A stretch of DNA of 64,000 nucleotides from Streptomyces cinnamoneus (GCF_002939475.1 NZ_PKFQ01000001.1:1798001-1862000); one strand, 5' to 3'. Counted from the stretch's first letter, positions 30,045 through 40,060 are shown. The notes: generated from the sequence alone by a model not told the origin. Numbers and translations: made by a program.

Positions 30045-30078
30045 GACTGCCCGCCCCGGCCAACCGGGGCGGGCAGTC
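30045..30078. terminator. Hairpin after tiny-gene trio B
   Basis: A perfect 15-base stem (GACTGCCCGCCCCGG with CCGGGGCGGGCAGTC) and four-base loop between the rightward trio and the leftward immunity gene. It is longer than its counterpart in cassette A. Confidence 0.8.
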
Positions 30079-30105
30079 GCTTCACGGCTACGGCAGCGCG
30101 GGTCG

Positions 30106-30711
30106 CTACATCCCGCGATCCGGGCCGTACCAGACGGCCGTCTCTTCGCCATAGCTCATGGGGCGGCCCTCAAACTTCACCGGCCCCGGGTAAAAGGCAG
30201 AGCTGTTCGGACCGGCCATGTCTTCGCCGACAAGATACCGATAAAGCCACTCGGAGAAGCAGATGGAGTACTCGAAAAATTCCCCGTCGCCGTCTCCAAC
30301 GAAGATGCGCCACTCCTGACCAGACGCTCCCCTGGCTAGAAAAATCAGCTCCCCGCGATCGGTACCAGCGATAGGTGTCAGGCCATCGCTGGTACCGAAC
30401 TTCATCTCACTTATACCGAGTGCAGGCCGAGGGTCCCCATCGATATCGTCGTCCCAGGGGACCTCTCCCCAAGCCACCACTGTCTCACGGATCCACTTTC
30501 CCAGATTCCATCGAACAGTAGCCGGATGGTTCACATACAAGTGACCGTTGAGCTTCACAGGTCCATAAGCTTCAAGAACCTGCTTATAGTCGGCGGGAAG
30601 CCCGAACCCCAGCGAGTTTTCGATGCTTTCCCATGCCCCCGGGTTCGCCCCATGACCGGTGGCCTCACCAAGCATGGCGAAAACAGCTTCAAGATAATCA
30701 GCACTCTTCAC
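30106..30711 (-). CDS. SMI1/KNR4 (SUKH)-type immunity protein B
   Basis: A 201-residue soluble protein. The N-terminal pattern WESIENSLGFGLPADYKQVLEAYGPVKLNGHLYVNHP is characteristic of SMI1/KNR4 immunity proteins. The later beta region has GELIFLARGASGQEWRIFVGDGD and an FSEWLYRYLVGE helix. The GTG start has a perfect GAGGAGG six bases upstream, and only three bases separate it from the toxin stop, so toxin and immunity are tightly coupled. It is only distantly like immunity protein A, as expected for a different toxin. Base composition is low in GC for this genome. Confidence 0.85.
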   Translation of the reverse strand: MKSADYLEAVFAMLGEATGHGANPGAWESIENSLGFGLPADYKQVLEAYGPVKLNGHLYVNHPATVRWNLGKWIRETVVAWGEVPWDDDIDGDPRPALGISEMKFGTSDGLTPIAGTDRGELIFLARGASGQEWRIFVGDGDGEFFEYSICFSEWLYRYLVGEDMAGPNSSAFYPGPVKFEGRPMSYGEETAVWYGPDRGM

Positions 30712-30714
30712 GTT

Positions 30715-32661
30715 CTACCTCCTCGGGCAGTCTGCGTCGCCGGTCGTTGTACCACCGATGGGAGACTGATGGATGATACAGCGCCTAGACACCCCTGTTT
30801 CGATCACAGAGTAGTTGTACTCGATGCTGGTCGGAATCCCAGATTTTGCCCTTCCGTAATGGGGGACCACAGAAATCTGCAGATGGTTACCCGACTTGAT
30901 TGCATTGCGAACTTCCTTCTCCACTCCATGGTCGAGATAGGGGTGGTTAGTCTTCTCGTACTCGGCAACAAGGTTCCTGAGGTCGATTCCCGAACCCGTG
31001 GCGGCAGCAGGAATCAAATGACCATTGGCCGGGTCGTGCCCCTGGGCATCAATCTCGCGCATACCTGGCGGCTGGGTCGAGGTGTTGGTGTTGGTCCCCG
31101 GCCTCTTACGGCCCTTGTTGTAGTCACTGATGTCGAGCACTCCGTAAGCTCCCGTAGCCCGGCACTGTTCGCTGCCCTCAAAGGCGTCGTAGTAGCGCTC
31201 GCGCGGCAAGTATGTAGCGTGGCCGTTTGGGCTCCTTCCGGGCCCGTCGTCGCACTGGCCATCACTTCGCAAGCGACCGCCATTCTTTCCCCCTTGCTTG
31301 TCCGTCTGCGTCTGGTTGGGGTCTACCCACTGTCCCTGTGACGGGTCGTACGAGTCGGCGTTGAACAGGTCCAGAATGTGCGCGGCAGTGATGACCGCGT
31401 TGACCACATCGCCGGGATTCCAGCCGCCGTTCGGAGCGAAGTCCGGCTTCGGTGCCGGTCGCTTCGGGGCCGGCTTCGGGTTCTTGCCGTTGTTGGGGTT
31501 CTGGTCGATCTTCGGGCGCGGGGGGCGGGGAGGTTGCACATGCCGCTTGCGTGTTCCCCGCGGGTTGCGGAGAGGAGTGCCGACCGGCCCGCCCGAACCG
31601 CCATCACACCGGATGCATCCGCCGTCGTATCCGCCTCCTCCCCATCCACCTTCGTCCTCATCGACATCCCAAGAACGAGGAATGGACCTGACGGACCGCC
31701 AGATACCGCGAACGATGCTGTAATCCCGGACTATGCTGCCGACGATCCTCCCGCCCAGTTCGAAGGTCCATTCGTTCGTACCGCTATCAGTGTCGTCGGA
31801 TGCCCAATCGTTCCAACGGTCCCGGGTCCAGTCCACAGCGTCACTCAGACTGCTCGTCAGGCCGCCGCAGTACTGAACGCAGGTCGTGTAGGCGCCGTAT
31901 GCAGCTGCTCCAGCAATCAGTTCGGCCGCACATGCATCCCAGAAGCAGTGCCCCGAGGGGTCCGTCCCGTTCAGCGGCGACGCGTTCCCGTAAACGAACC
32001 GGTTCGCCTGAACCGACGGCGAAGCGTCCAGCTGCCACGTGTCACGCGAGGCAAAACGGCCCGTGCCCGGCTGGTACCAGCGCGCCGCCATGTTGACGTC
32101 GCCGCTCGACGGGTCCGTCCAGCCGGACTGGAAGCCCAGTGACGAGCGCGAACCGGACTTGGCCCGCACCGAACCGAACGGGTCGTAGGCCGTGGAGCCC
32201 ACGACCTTCGTGCCGTCGGGCGACAGGCCGGCCACCACGTCCGTGTGCTGGTCGGTCACCGCCCGCTGCCTGGTCGTGCCGTCCGTGCTGCCCAGCAGCG
32301 CACCGCCGGGGCTCCGGCTGTACGTGCTCGAACCGTCCGAGACCAGGTTGTTGGAGCCGCCGTCGTACGTGAAGGCGGTGTCACCGTTGCGGCTCACCCG
32401 GTCGAGCGAGTCGTACGTGAACCTGGTGTCGCCGTCGGCGATGCGGCGCTCGAAGGCGTCATGGGTCAGCGAGCGCTTGCCGCTTCCCGTGTCGACCGAC
32501 GAGAGCGTGCCGCGCGGCGTGTAGCCGTAGCGACCGGCGCCGTCCGTGAGCAGGCGGTTGGCCTCGTCGAAGGTGGCGGGGACGTCACCGGCCTTGACCC
32601 GGTTGCCCGCGTCGTCCCACGCGTAGGTCGTGGTCTTTCCGTCGCTCGTCCAGGACGTCAT
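30715..32661 (-). CDS. Orphan Rhs tip B with DNA/RNA non-specific endonuclease toxin domain
   Basis: A 648-residue fragment from the first ATG. The open frame continues upstream to a TAG at 32764-32766. The first 400 residues repeat tip A (YD repeats, core end with GTDPSGH, proline/lysine linker). The C-terminus is different: QGHDPANGHLIPAAATGSGIDLRNLVAEYEKTNHP and a NHLQISVVPHYG strand match the endonuclease NS-type toxin pattern, with GHL holding the catalytic histidine. It is followed after three bases by immunity gene B. The upstream joint to the LamG gene is out of frame, so export with that gene is not possible as the sequence stands. Confidence 0.78.
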   Translation of the reverse strand: MTSWTSDGKTTTYAWDDAGNRVKAGDVPATFDEANRLLTDGAGRYGYTPRGTLSSVDTGSGKRSLTHDAFERRIADGDTRFTYDSLDRVSRNGDTAFTYDGGSNNLVSDGSSTYSRSPGGALLGSTDGTTRQRAVTDQHTDVVAGLSPDGTKVVGSTAYDPFGSVRAKSGSRSSLGFQSGWTDPSSGDVNMAARWYQPGTGRFASRDTWQLDASPSVQANRFVYGNASPLNGTDPSGHCFWDACAAELIAGAAAYGAYTTCVQYCGGLTSSLSDAVDWTRDRWNDWASDDTDSGTNEWTFELGGRIVGSIVRDYSIVRGIWRSVRSIPRSWDVDEDEGGWGGGGYDGGCIRCDGGSGGPVGTPLRNPRGTRKRHVQPPRPPRPKIDQNPNNGKNPKPAPKRPAPKPDFAPNGGWNPGDVVNAVITAAHILDLFNADSYDPSQGQWVDPNQTQTDKQGGKNGGRLRSDGQCDDGPGRSPNGHATYLPRERYYDAFEGSEQCRATGAYGVLDISDYNKGRKRPGTNTNTSTQPPGMREIDAQGHDPANGHLIPAAATGSGIDLRNLVAEYEKTNHPYLDHGVEKEVRNAIKSGNHLQISVVPHYGRAKSGIPTSIEYNYSVIETGVSRRCIIHQSPIGGTTTGDADCPRR

Positions 32662-32757
32662 GCGGCCGGACTTGTCGTACGCGTAGGCCTCCGTTCCGGC
32701 ACCCGAGATTCCGCTGGTGGTCTTCTTCGTCAGACGGTTGTTCAGGTCGTAGTCATA
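31441..32757. repeat. 1.3-kb Rhs core direct repeat, copy B
   Basis: Partner of 26450-27766. On the upstream side it ends exactly at the joint with the LamG gene (32757/32758). On the toxin side it ends at the proline/lysine linker, where the two toxins diverge. Confidence 0.85.
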
Positions 32758-32764
32758 CCGGAGC

Positions 32765-34990
32765 TACGCATGGCCCGGTAGTGCTCGGCCACCTGCTCCT
32801 CGGTCAGCTCCTTCGGGTAGAAGGCCGCCTCGTCGAGGTCGCCGGTGAAGTAGCGGGTGCCGGGCTTCTGCCCGTCCCAGCCCTCGCTCGCGAAGCCACC
32901 GCCCAGGTAGGTGTGGGCCATGGTCTCCGGCTTGGACGGCTCGTTCAGCGCGCCGACCTTCGTGCCGTCGAGGTAGAGGGACTGGCTGCTCGCACCGCCG
33001 GTGATCACCACGTGGTGCCACTGGTTGTCGGTGACCGCCGTTCCCGAGACGATCGGCTTTCCGGCGCCGCCGTGCCACAGCTGACCCCGCAGCTTGCCGT
33101 CGGAGTCGACCAGCAGGCTCGGGTTCCAGTCGGTCGGCGTCTTGCCCAGCTCCGCGTCCTGCAGACCCAGCAGGACACCGCCGGGCTTGCCGGTACGGAA
33201 CCACAGCTCCGCCGACATCGCCGGCGTGCCGCCCATGACGCCGTACGGCAGCTCGACCGAGCCGTCACCGGCCAGGGTCACCGCACCGTCGTCGCCGGGC
33301 CCGAAGGCGCCGGTCGTGCCGAGCTTCGCCTTGGTGTACGTGCCGTCGCCGGCGTACACCGCGGTCTGGCTGCGGGCCTTGTCGCCGCTGGTCTCGGCGA
33401 GACGCCAGTAGCCGGACGGGGCGTCCGCGGTGACCGTGCCCCGGTAGTGGGCGCCGTCGCCGGAGACCAGGCCGGCGCGCGAGCGGTAGTGCTCGGCCAC
33501 CGTGTCCTGCGTCAGCTCCTTGGTGTAGAAGGCCACCTCGTCGAGCTGGCCGGTGAGGTAGCGGGTTCCGGGCTTCTGACCGTCCCAGCTGTCACTTGAG
33601 TAACCGGCTCCGATGTAGGCATAGGCCAGCGTCTCCGGCTTGGCCGCATCCGCGAGGCTGCCCACCTTCGAGCCGTCGAGGTACAGCGACTGGCCCTTCG
33701 CCGAGCCGGTGAGCACCGCATGGTGCCATTCGTTGTCCGTGACCTTCGGCCCGGAGACGATGGGCTTCCACGAAGTGCCATGCCACAGCTGACCCCGCAG
33801 CTTGCCGTCGGAGTCGACCAGCAGGCTCGGGTTCCAGTCGGTCGGCGCCTTGCCCAGCTCCGCGTCCTGCAGACCGAACAACACGCCCGGCTTAGCCGTG
33901 CGGAACCACAGCTCCACGGAAAGGGCGTCCGCACCCTTGAGCGGGTCGGTGGGGACCTGAACGGCACCCTGCGCGCCGTCCAACGTCGCCGAGCCGTCGT
34001 CGCCGTCGGAGAAGGCCCCGACCGCGCCGAGCGTCACCCCGTCACGATAGGCGCCGTCGGCCCCGCCGTTCACCGCGTTGGCCGCGGTGGAACCGCTCCG
34101 GTCCCCCAGGCGCCAGTACTCGACAGGGCCGGAAGTACGCACGGTGTCGGCGTAAGCCGCCGAACCGGAGGAATAGGCGGGAGCGGACACCTTCCAGATG
34201 CCGCCCTTGTCGTCCGTGGTCTCACGGAGCCGCCCGGTGCCCGCGTCGTAGGCGATCGTGGAATGGACACGCCCGGAAGGCATGGTCACCTTGGTCAGTC
34301 GCCCCGACACACCACGAGCCCGGTAGTGCTCCGCCACGGTAGTCGCGTCGAGGGACTGGTGGTACACCGCCACCTCGTCCATCAGGCCCGTGAAGTGACG
34401 CACGCCGGCCGCCTGTCCGTCCCAGCCCTCGCTGGAGTAGCCGGCACCGAGGTAGGTGAAGGACTGCTTGCGGTGGTCGATCGGTCCGGTCAGGGAGCCG
34501 ACGAGGACACCGTCGAGGTACAGCGACTGCGTGGTGCCCGCGGCGGTGAGCGCCGCGTGGTGCCAGGTGTCGTCGGTGACGGCGTTGCCGCTGACGAGGG
34601 GCTGGACCTTGCCGGTCCAGTACTGCCCGACCAGCTTGCCCGCGCTGTTCACGGAGAGGGCGGGGGTCCAGTCGCCCGGCTGGCCGTCGGTCAGGCGCCC
34701 GTCCTGGAAGCCGACCAGCACACCGGGCTTGGTGGTCTTGAACCACAGCTCGGTCGTCAGCGAGGTCGAGGTCCGGAGGGTGTCCTCGGGCAGCTCCACG
34801 TACGAGTTGGTGCCGTCGAAGGCGGCGGCCTTGTCGCTCGTGCCCGCCACGGCTCCGTCGGAGCCCGGCTTCACGTCCCGGTACAGGGCCTGGTTGAGGC
34901 CGGTGCGCGAAGGCGCCTCACTCGCGGCGACGGAGCCCTGGGCCTCGCCGAGACGCCAGTAGGAGAGGGGGTTCTGGTCGAGGACCATGC
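32765..34990 (-). repeat. Three tandem LamG units within the Rhs gene
   Basis: Units of about 650-670 bases at roughly 34320-34990, 33480-34130 and 32765-33420. Each runs from a YWRLG-type segment to VAEHYR. Units 2 and 3 share long near-identical DNA, for example the coding region for DWNPSLLVDSDGKLRGQLWHG, indicating recent intragenic duplication. Confidence 0.8.
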
Positions 34991-37415
34991 TGCGGTAGAG
35001 CGAGCCGTCGCCGTACTCGTACACCGTGCACTTGTCGGTGACGCCCGGCGGGCAGACCTTGGTGAGACGGTCACCGGTGTAGGTGTACGTCCACGTCAGG
35101 CCGTCGGCGCCGGGGCCGGTGCCCTGGGCCGTCGCCGTGGCGACCTTGCCGCCGCTCCAGGTGAAGACGAGCGACCGTCCGGACAGCGTGTCACGGGCCT
35201 CGGTCAGCTTGCCGTCGGTGTACGTCAGGCGCTGTTCCCTGCCCGAGCCGTCGGTGATCTTCGTCAGCCGGCCGGAGGGGTCGAAGGACAGCGTGGTGGC
35301 GGACTTGTCCCGCAGCACCCAGCCGCCGCCGGAGGCGGAGGTGAGGGTGGTCGGGTTGCCGGGCGGGGCGGCGTAGGTCCCGTCCGCGTTCTTGCCGAAC
35401 CGGATCCGTGTGCCGTTGGCCTGGGTCACGACGATGTCGCCGGTGCTCTCGGCGACCGCGCGCATGTCCCACCGGGTCGACCAGCCCGTGCCGAAGACGT
35501 TGTCGGTGCGCGGGTCGAGCGAGTTGTAGGTGCGGACGACCGACAGTTCCGGGCCCACCGTGGGCAAGGACGCGTCGGTCGCGGCCGTGGCGTAGTTCCC
35601 CGACCGGCTGCCGAACTCCCGGCCGCCGTCACCGCCGAGGTGAGCGGTCACCGCGGGCTGCGGGACCTGCGTGGTGAAGTACGCGGGTCCGGGCCGGGCG
35701 GAGGTGTCCTTGCCGTCGTACACATAGGCGTACCAGGCGTAGCTCCTGCTCCAGGACAGCCAGCCGCCGGGGACGGCCCACTGCTGGGAGGTGCCACGGG
35801 AACCGCTGCGGCAGTTCTTGCGCGAGTCCTTGCCCTCCACTTCGCAGATCTCGAAGGTGTACTGCAGGCTGCTGGAGGGGGAGTGGTCCTCGTCCTTGCC
35901 GGACGCCCACAGGGTCGGGGTCAGGGAGTTGAGCACGGCGCCGCCGGCCGGGGACTCGGCCGTCACCTGGGGCGGCAGGTTGACCGCGGCGAACTTGATC
36001 GCCGCGCCCGGGACGCCCTCACTGGTGAACCGGGGGCCGTCGAGGACGTCCATGGTCCACACCAGGGTGTAGGTGGCGGGCTGCAGAGCCGCGATCGCAG
36101 CGTCGAGGGTGACGCTCTGACCGGGCGCGACGTCCTGGGGCAGGGGGGTCCAGGCGACGTGCGCCGTGTCGTTGTACTCCTTGCCCGCCTCGTCGTAGAG
36201 GTTGTAGCGCAGCTGGACCTTGCCACCCTTGGTCCAGGTGTCCTGGCCCTGGTTGGTGACCGTGACCTTCATGGAGCCCTGGGAGGTGGCGGTCACCGGC
36301 TTGGTGAAGTCACCCACCTTGTACGTGGCTCCGTAGCGGGTCCAGGTGATGTCCAGGCTCGGCTTGCCGCCGGGGTAGTCGTCGGAGCCGAACTGCTTCC
36401 AGCCCTTGGTGTCCGTCTCCGACGCCTTGACCGCGAGGCCGTAGTTCTTCTTGCGGCCGTGCGTCCAGTCGTCGACGACCTGGCGTCCCTCGGATCCCAG
36501 ACCTATGGACTCCCAGGCCGCTCCACAGGCCCATGACTCCGTGTTCGGCGGACGCCAGCCGTGGGCGAAACTCTTGGAGGCGAGGGAGGATCCGGTGGCC
36601 GGGCCGGGGTACGACTTGGTCGACGACTCGGTCCAGTCGGACGTGATGGCGTGGACGGTCACAGGCCGTGCGTCGCAGGAGTACGACCACGTGTTGTACA
36701 GCGCCAGCTTCGCGTCGAGCACCCAGGCGTTCTTCAGCGAGCTCTCCACGCCGTCGAAGCGCAGGAACGACGCGGCCTTGTGGGTGCCGCCGTCGTACGT
36801 GCCCGCCTTCAGTACAGTGTCGCTGGAGAAGTCAGTGTTGTACGGGGCCTGGACGTATGTGCCGGACGCGGCGTCGACGCTCTTGAGCGAGGGATCCACT
36901 TTCACGGGGAAGACCCGCTCCGGCGCGCTCAGCCACTCCTTGTCGAGGGAGGCGGTGAGAACCTGATGACCGTTCTCCGTCTCCAGGCCGTACCGGACAC
37001 CCGAGGAGACCTCACCCTGGTTGGCGTTCTCCGCCAGGTGCGAGTCCTCCATCCAGCCCGCCGGCATCCGGGCGCGCTGCTTGCCGTCCTTGTCGGTGAA
37101 GACCACGCCGCCCTGGTCGTCGAGCTTGGCGGTCAGGCCCTGCGTCAGGAGCGGGAACCGCCACTCGGTCGGCGCTTCCTTGCTCTTGAGGACGAGCGTC
37201 TCCTTCACGGAGTCACTGCCGGCGACGTACTGCAGGTCCGTGGCCGGCCGCGCGTCCGGGTAGGTGATGATGCTGCCCTCGACCTTGCCTGGCACGGATG
37301 CGCCGCCCGACAGGCCGTAGCCCAGCGACGGCCCGTCGCTCAGCTTCATGCTCATCACCGGACTCGCGTCCGCCGTGGGCGCGAAGCTGATGGCGGTCGC
37401 GGTCGAGCGGGTCTC

Positions 37416-37418
37416 CTA
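37416..37418 (-). other. In-frame amber codon in the LamG-Rhs gene
   Basis: CTG TAG GAG ACC reads straight into RSTATAISFAPTADASPV, which matches Rhs relatives. From memory, relatives often have Trp here (a GWE-like motif), so TGG to TAG is the simplest explanation. The 5' fragment would be 187 residues. The first good start downstream is at 37358. Confidence 0.75.
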
Positions 37419-37979
37419 CAGCGGTCCGGCCGCGCTCGCCGCACGGAGGCTGCGCGTGGAGCGGACCAGACTGGAGTCGATGGGCTTCCAGGAGCCGTCA
37501 CGGTCCTTGAAGTTGACGGGCTCGTTGTAGAAGCGGGTCGTGTAGGTCCCGTCCTCGTTGAGGAAGGTGCGCCGGCGCTCTTGGCGTCCAGTCGGCAGCT
37601 CCTTGCTCGTCTTCTCCGAGAAACCCTGAGGGGCCGGGCCGTCAGGAGCTGTGGCCCGCTCGGCCTTGCCCATCGCGGGCGGTTGCGGCCTACCGCCGAG
37701 CTCACGCTCGGTCAGCTTGTGTTCGGCCGGCAGTTGTCCGGGGGCCTCAAGGGCCCCGGGGCGGCCGCCGGCGGCCGCGGCCTCGGTGGCACCACCGGGG
37801 GTCCGGTGGTCACGGCCTGCCGCCGACCCCCAGCGCTGGTCGGGGGAACCGGGGCCTCCGGGCGAGCTCCTGTTCCATTGATCGACTGCTAGCGCCACCT
37901 GTTCGGTGCCGCATAGCAGAGCCATGGCGAAGGCCATGACGAAGGCTATGACGAAGGCTATGTATCTCGTGAAACGCAC

Positions 37980-38186
37980 AAATTTCCCTATGGAGTGAAC
38001 AAAAATCGCCCATGTTTACTACTTAAGCGATCTTCACACAAATCCATAAGGGGCATAACGGACCGTCAGCTGGCCAAATTTACCCTTCCATTACCAGTGG
38101 TAGGTCACGAAACGCTTCGATGAGGCGAATTATCGCCATTTCAACCCTTGTTGGCAGGGACGGCACTCGGCCATCCCGCCCCCGAA
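37980..38186. other. AT-richer promoter region of the Rhs gene
   Basis: About 200 bases without a gene, lower in GC than neighbours (runs such as AAATTTCCC and AAAAATCGCC). It holds the Rhs promoter and probably the edge of the island. No specific operator is recognisable. Confidence 0.4.
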
Positions 38187-38216
38187 GAGGGCGAGGCCTC
38201 AGCCGGCCTCGCCCTC
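38187..38216 (-). terminator. Terminator of the DsbA-like gene
   Basis: A 12-base perfect stem (GAGGGCGAGGCC with GGCCTCGCCCTC) and six-base loop that overlaps the stop codon of the gene at 38215 on the minus strand. Confidence 0.75.
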
Positions 38217-39180
38217 ACCCCCGTTCCCGCGCACCGCCCATCGCCGGTGCGCTCGACGCCGCTGCGCCCTTCTCCGCCGCGCCCTTCTCCGGCGCGCTCG
38301 GCACAAGTCCGCTCGGGACGGCCCCGCTCGGCGACGCCGCGCCCTTCCCCACGCCCGTCTCCCCCGGCGCTCCGCTGCCCTTCCCCGCGCCGCCGCCCTT
38401 CTGGGCGTCCGCCACCATCTTGCGGAACTTCTCCGGGGTCAGCGGGTTCGCCGGGTCGCCGTAGATGCTCTTGCCGCCCAGCAGGACCGTCGGTGTGGCG
38501 CGGTAGCCGGACGTGCTGAACGCCTCCTGGGACTTGTGGACCCAGCTGTCGTGCGTGCCCTCCTCGACGCACTTCTTGAAGGACGCGGTGTTCAGGCCGG
38601 CGACCTTGTCCGCCAGCGTCAGCAGGCGGTCCTTCTTGGCGAACGCGTCGTCCGTCTCCGGCGGCTGGTTCTTGTAGAGCTCGTCGTGGTACGCGCGGAA
38701 CTTGCCCGCGTCCTGCGCGCACGCCGCCGCGTTCGCGGCGTTGACGGAGCCGGAGCCGCCGAGGTTCTTGTCGATCAGGGTGACCAGGTGGTACTCGGCC
38801 TTGAGCTGGCCCTTGTCCTCCAGGTCGTGGATCGTGTCCCGGTAGCCGTTTTCGAACATGCCACAGCCGGGGCAGCGGAAGTCCTCGTAGACGACGAGCG
38901 TCGCCTTGGCTCCGGAGCCGCCCACCGGGACGGCGAGGTTGTCCTTGCCGATGGCGCCCTGGGGGGCGACGAGCGGACCGGTGGCGTGCTGCTTGTTGTC
39001 CTTGGCGTGGTTGGTGCTGGCCACCAGGGCCGCGACTCCGCCGCCGACACCGAGGACCGCCACCACCACGACGGCCGCGATCAGAGTCCGCTTGCGCTTG
39101 GCGCGGGCCTCCTCCTTCTGGCGCTGTTCGTGCAGCCGCTCGCGGGCGCTGCGCTTTCCCTCGCTGTTCTTCTGGCTCAC
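38215..39180 (-). CDS. Membrane-anchored DsbA-like thioredoxin-fold protein
   Basis: About 321 residues. A basic helical N-terminus (RSARERLHEQRQKEEARAKRKR) and one membrane helix (TLIAAVVVVAVLGVGGGVAALV) precede an extracytoplasmic DsbA-type domain. Its active site is CPGC in YEDFRCPGCGMFE, with the cis-proline loop in YRATPTVLLGG. The C-terminus is a low-complexity Gly/Ala/Ser/Pro tail. It should form or shuffle disulfides outside the membrane. GTG 39180 is chosen because it lies after the trpA hairpin. A TTG at 39240 would place the hairpin inside the gene. It is related to the two proteins at 49677 and 51403. Confidence 0.82.
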   Translation of the reverse strand: MSQKNSEGKRSARERLHEQRQKEEARAKRKRTLIAAVVVVAVLGVGGGVAALVASTNHAKDNKQHATGPLVAPQGAIGKDNLAVPVGGSGAKATLVVYEDFRCPGCGMFENGYRDTIHDLEDKGQLKAEYHLVTLIDKNLGGSGSVNAANAAACAQDAGKFRAYHDELYKNQPPETDDAFAKKDRLLTLADKVAGLNTASFKKCVEEGTHDSWVHKSQEAFSTSGYRATPTVLLGGKSIYGDPANPLTPEKFRKMVADAQKGGGAGKGSGAPGETGVGKGAASPSGAVPSGLVPSAPEKGAAEKGAAASSAPAMGGARERG

Positions 39181-39196
39181 GTCCCCGTACAACGAA

Positions 39197-39224
39197 CCGG
39201 GGGCGCGCCCCAGCGCGCCCCCGG
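39197..39224 (-). terminator. Terminator of the trp genes
   Basis: A 12-base perfect GC stem (CCGGGGGCGCGC with GCGCGCCCCCGG) with a four-base loop, about 20 bases beyond the trpA stop on the minus strand. Confidence 0.7.
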
Positions 39225-39245
39225 CCGTCGTTTCCTTCAAAAGAG

Positions 39246-40060
39246 TTACGCGCGCTGGCGCACACCCTCCGCCAGCTCACCCGCGAGGGTGCGGACCGCG
39301 GCGAGGCCGCTCTCCAGGTCGGGCGCCTCCAGCAGGCGCTTGACGAAGGCCGAGCCGACGATGACGCCGTCGGCGAACTGGGCGACCTCGGCCGCCTGTA
39401 CGGCGTTGGAGACGCCGAGGCCGACGCACACCGGCAGCGACGTCACGGCGCGGGTGCGGCGGACCAGGTCCTTGGCCTCGTCGCCCACCGACTCGCGGGT
39501 GCCCGTCACACCCATCAGGGAGGCGGCGTAGACGAAGCCGCTGCCCGCCGCGGTGATCTTGGCGAGGCGCTCGTCGCGGCTGCTCGGCGCGACCACGAAC
39601 ACCGTCGCCAGGCCGTGCTGTTCGGCGGCCTTGCGCCACACCTCGGACTCCTCGACCGGCAGGTCGGGCAGGATGCAGCCCGCTCCCCCGGCGGCGGCGA
39701 GGTCGGCGGCGAACCGCTCGACGCCGTAGTGGTCCACGGGGTTCCAGTACGTCATGCACAGCACGGGCGCACCCGTGATCTCGTGGGCCTCCCTGACCGT
39801 GCGGATCACGTCGGCGATCCGGACGCCGCCGCGCAGGGCGATGTCGTCGGCGGTCTGGATGACCGGGCCGTCCAGGACGGGGTCACTGTGGGGCAGGCCG
39901 ACCTCGACGACGTCGCAGCCGCCGTCGAGCATCGCGGTGACGGCCCGTACGCCGTCGTCGACGGTCGGGAAGCCGGCGGGGAGGTAGCCGACGAGGGCGG
40001 CACGGTTCTCGGCCTTGGCCGCGGCCAGGACGGAGCCGAGCAGCTCGATGTTGCCCGCCA

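Larger units (their letters stand above)
29403..30074. repeat. Near-identical duplicated block, copy B
   Basis: Second copy of the tiny-gene block at 24455-25132, offset 4948 then 4942 after a six-base difference in the first gene. Confidence 0.85.
32742..37979 (-). pseudogene. LamG-Rhs polymorphic toxin gene, disrupted
   Basis: One frame of 1746 codons encoding a secreted LamG-Rhs protein. It has a signal peptide (IAFVIAFVMAFAMALLCG), the family pattern FLNEDGTYTTRFYNEPVNF, a DNRLRE-like beta region, an NPxxD-type beta-sandwich stretch, the Rhs start (RTYNSLDPRTDNVFGTGWSTRWD), and three LamG domains interspersed with YD repeats. An in-frame TAG at 37416-37418 interrupts it at codon 188, and both sides fit the family. 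At the 3' end, after VAEHYRAM, it joins the 1.3-kb Rhs repeat in the wrong frame and stops at 32742. Core and toxin must come from a lost middle section. Confidence 0.82.

Noticed and set aside
32740..32770. Programmed -1 frameshift joining the LamG gene to Rhs tip B
   Set aside because: The bases before the joint (CTCCGGT) are not a slippery heptamer, no pseudoknot is evident, and the normal middle of the protein is missing, so a deletion scar fits better.
32765..34990. CRISPR-like array from regularly spaced repeats
   Set aside because: The repeats are 650-670 bases and encode LamG domains. There are no short repeats with unique spacers and no cas genes.
37416..37418. TAG read as pyrrolysine
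   Set aside because: No pyrrolysine genes are expected in Streptomyces. A Trp to stop change or sequencing error is simpler.
22001..38200. Integrative element or prophage with integrase and att sites
   Set aside because: No integrase, transposase, tRNA gene or flanking direct repeats could be found. The island is better explained by recombination at Rhs sequences.
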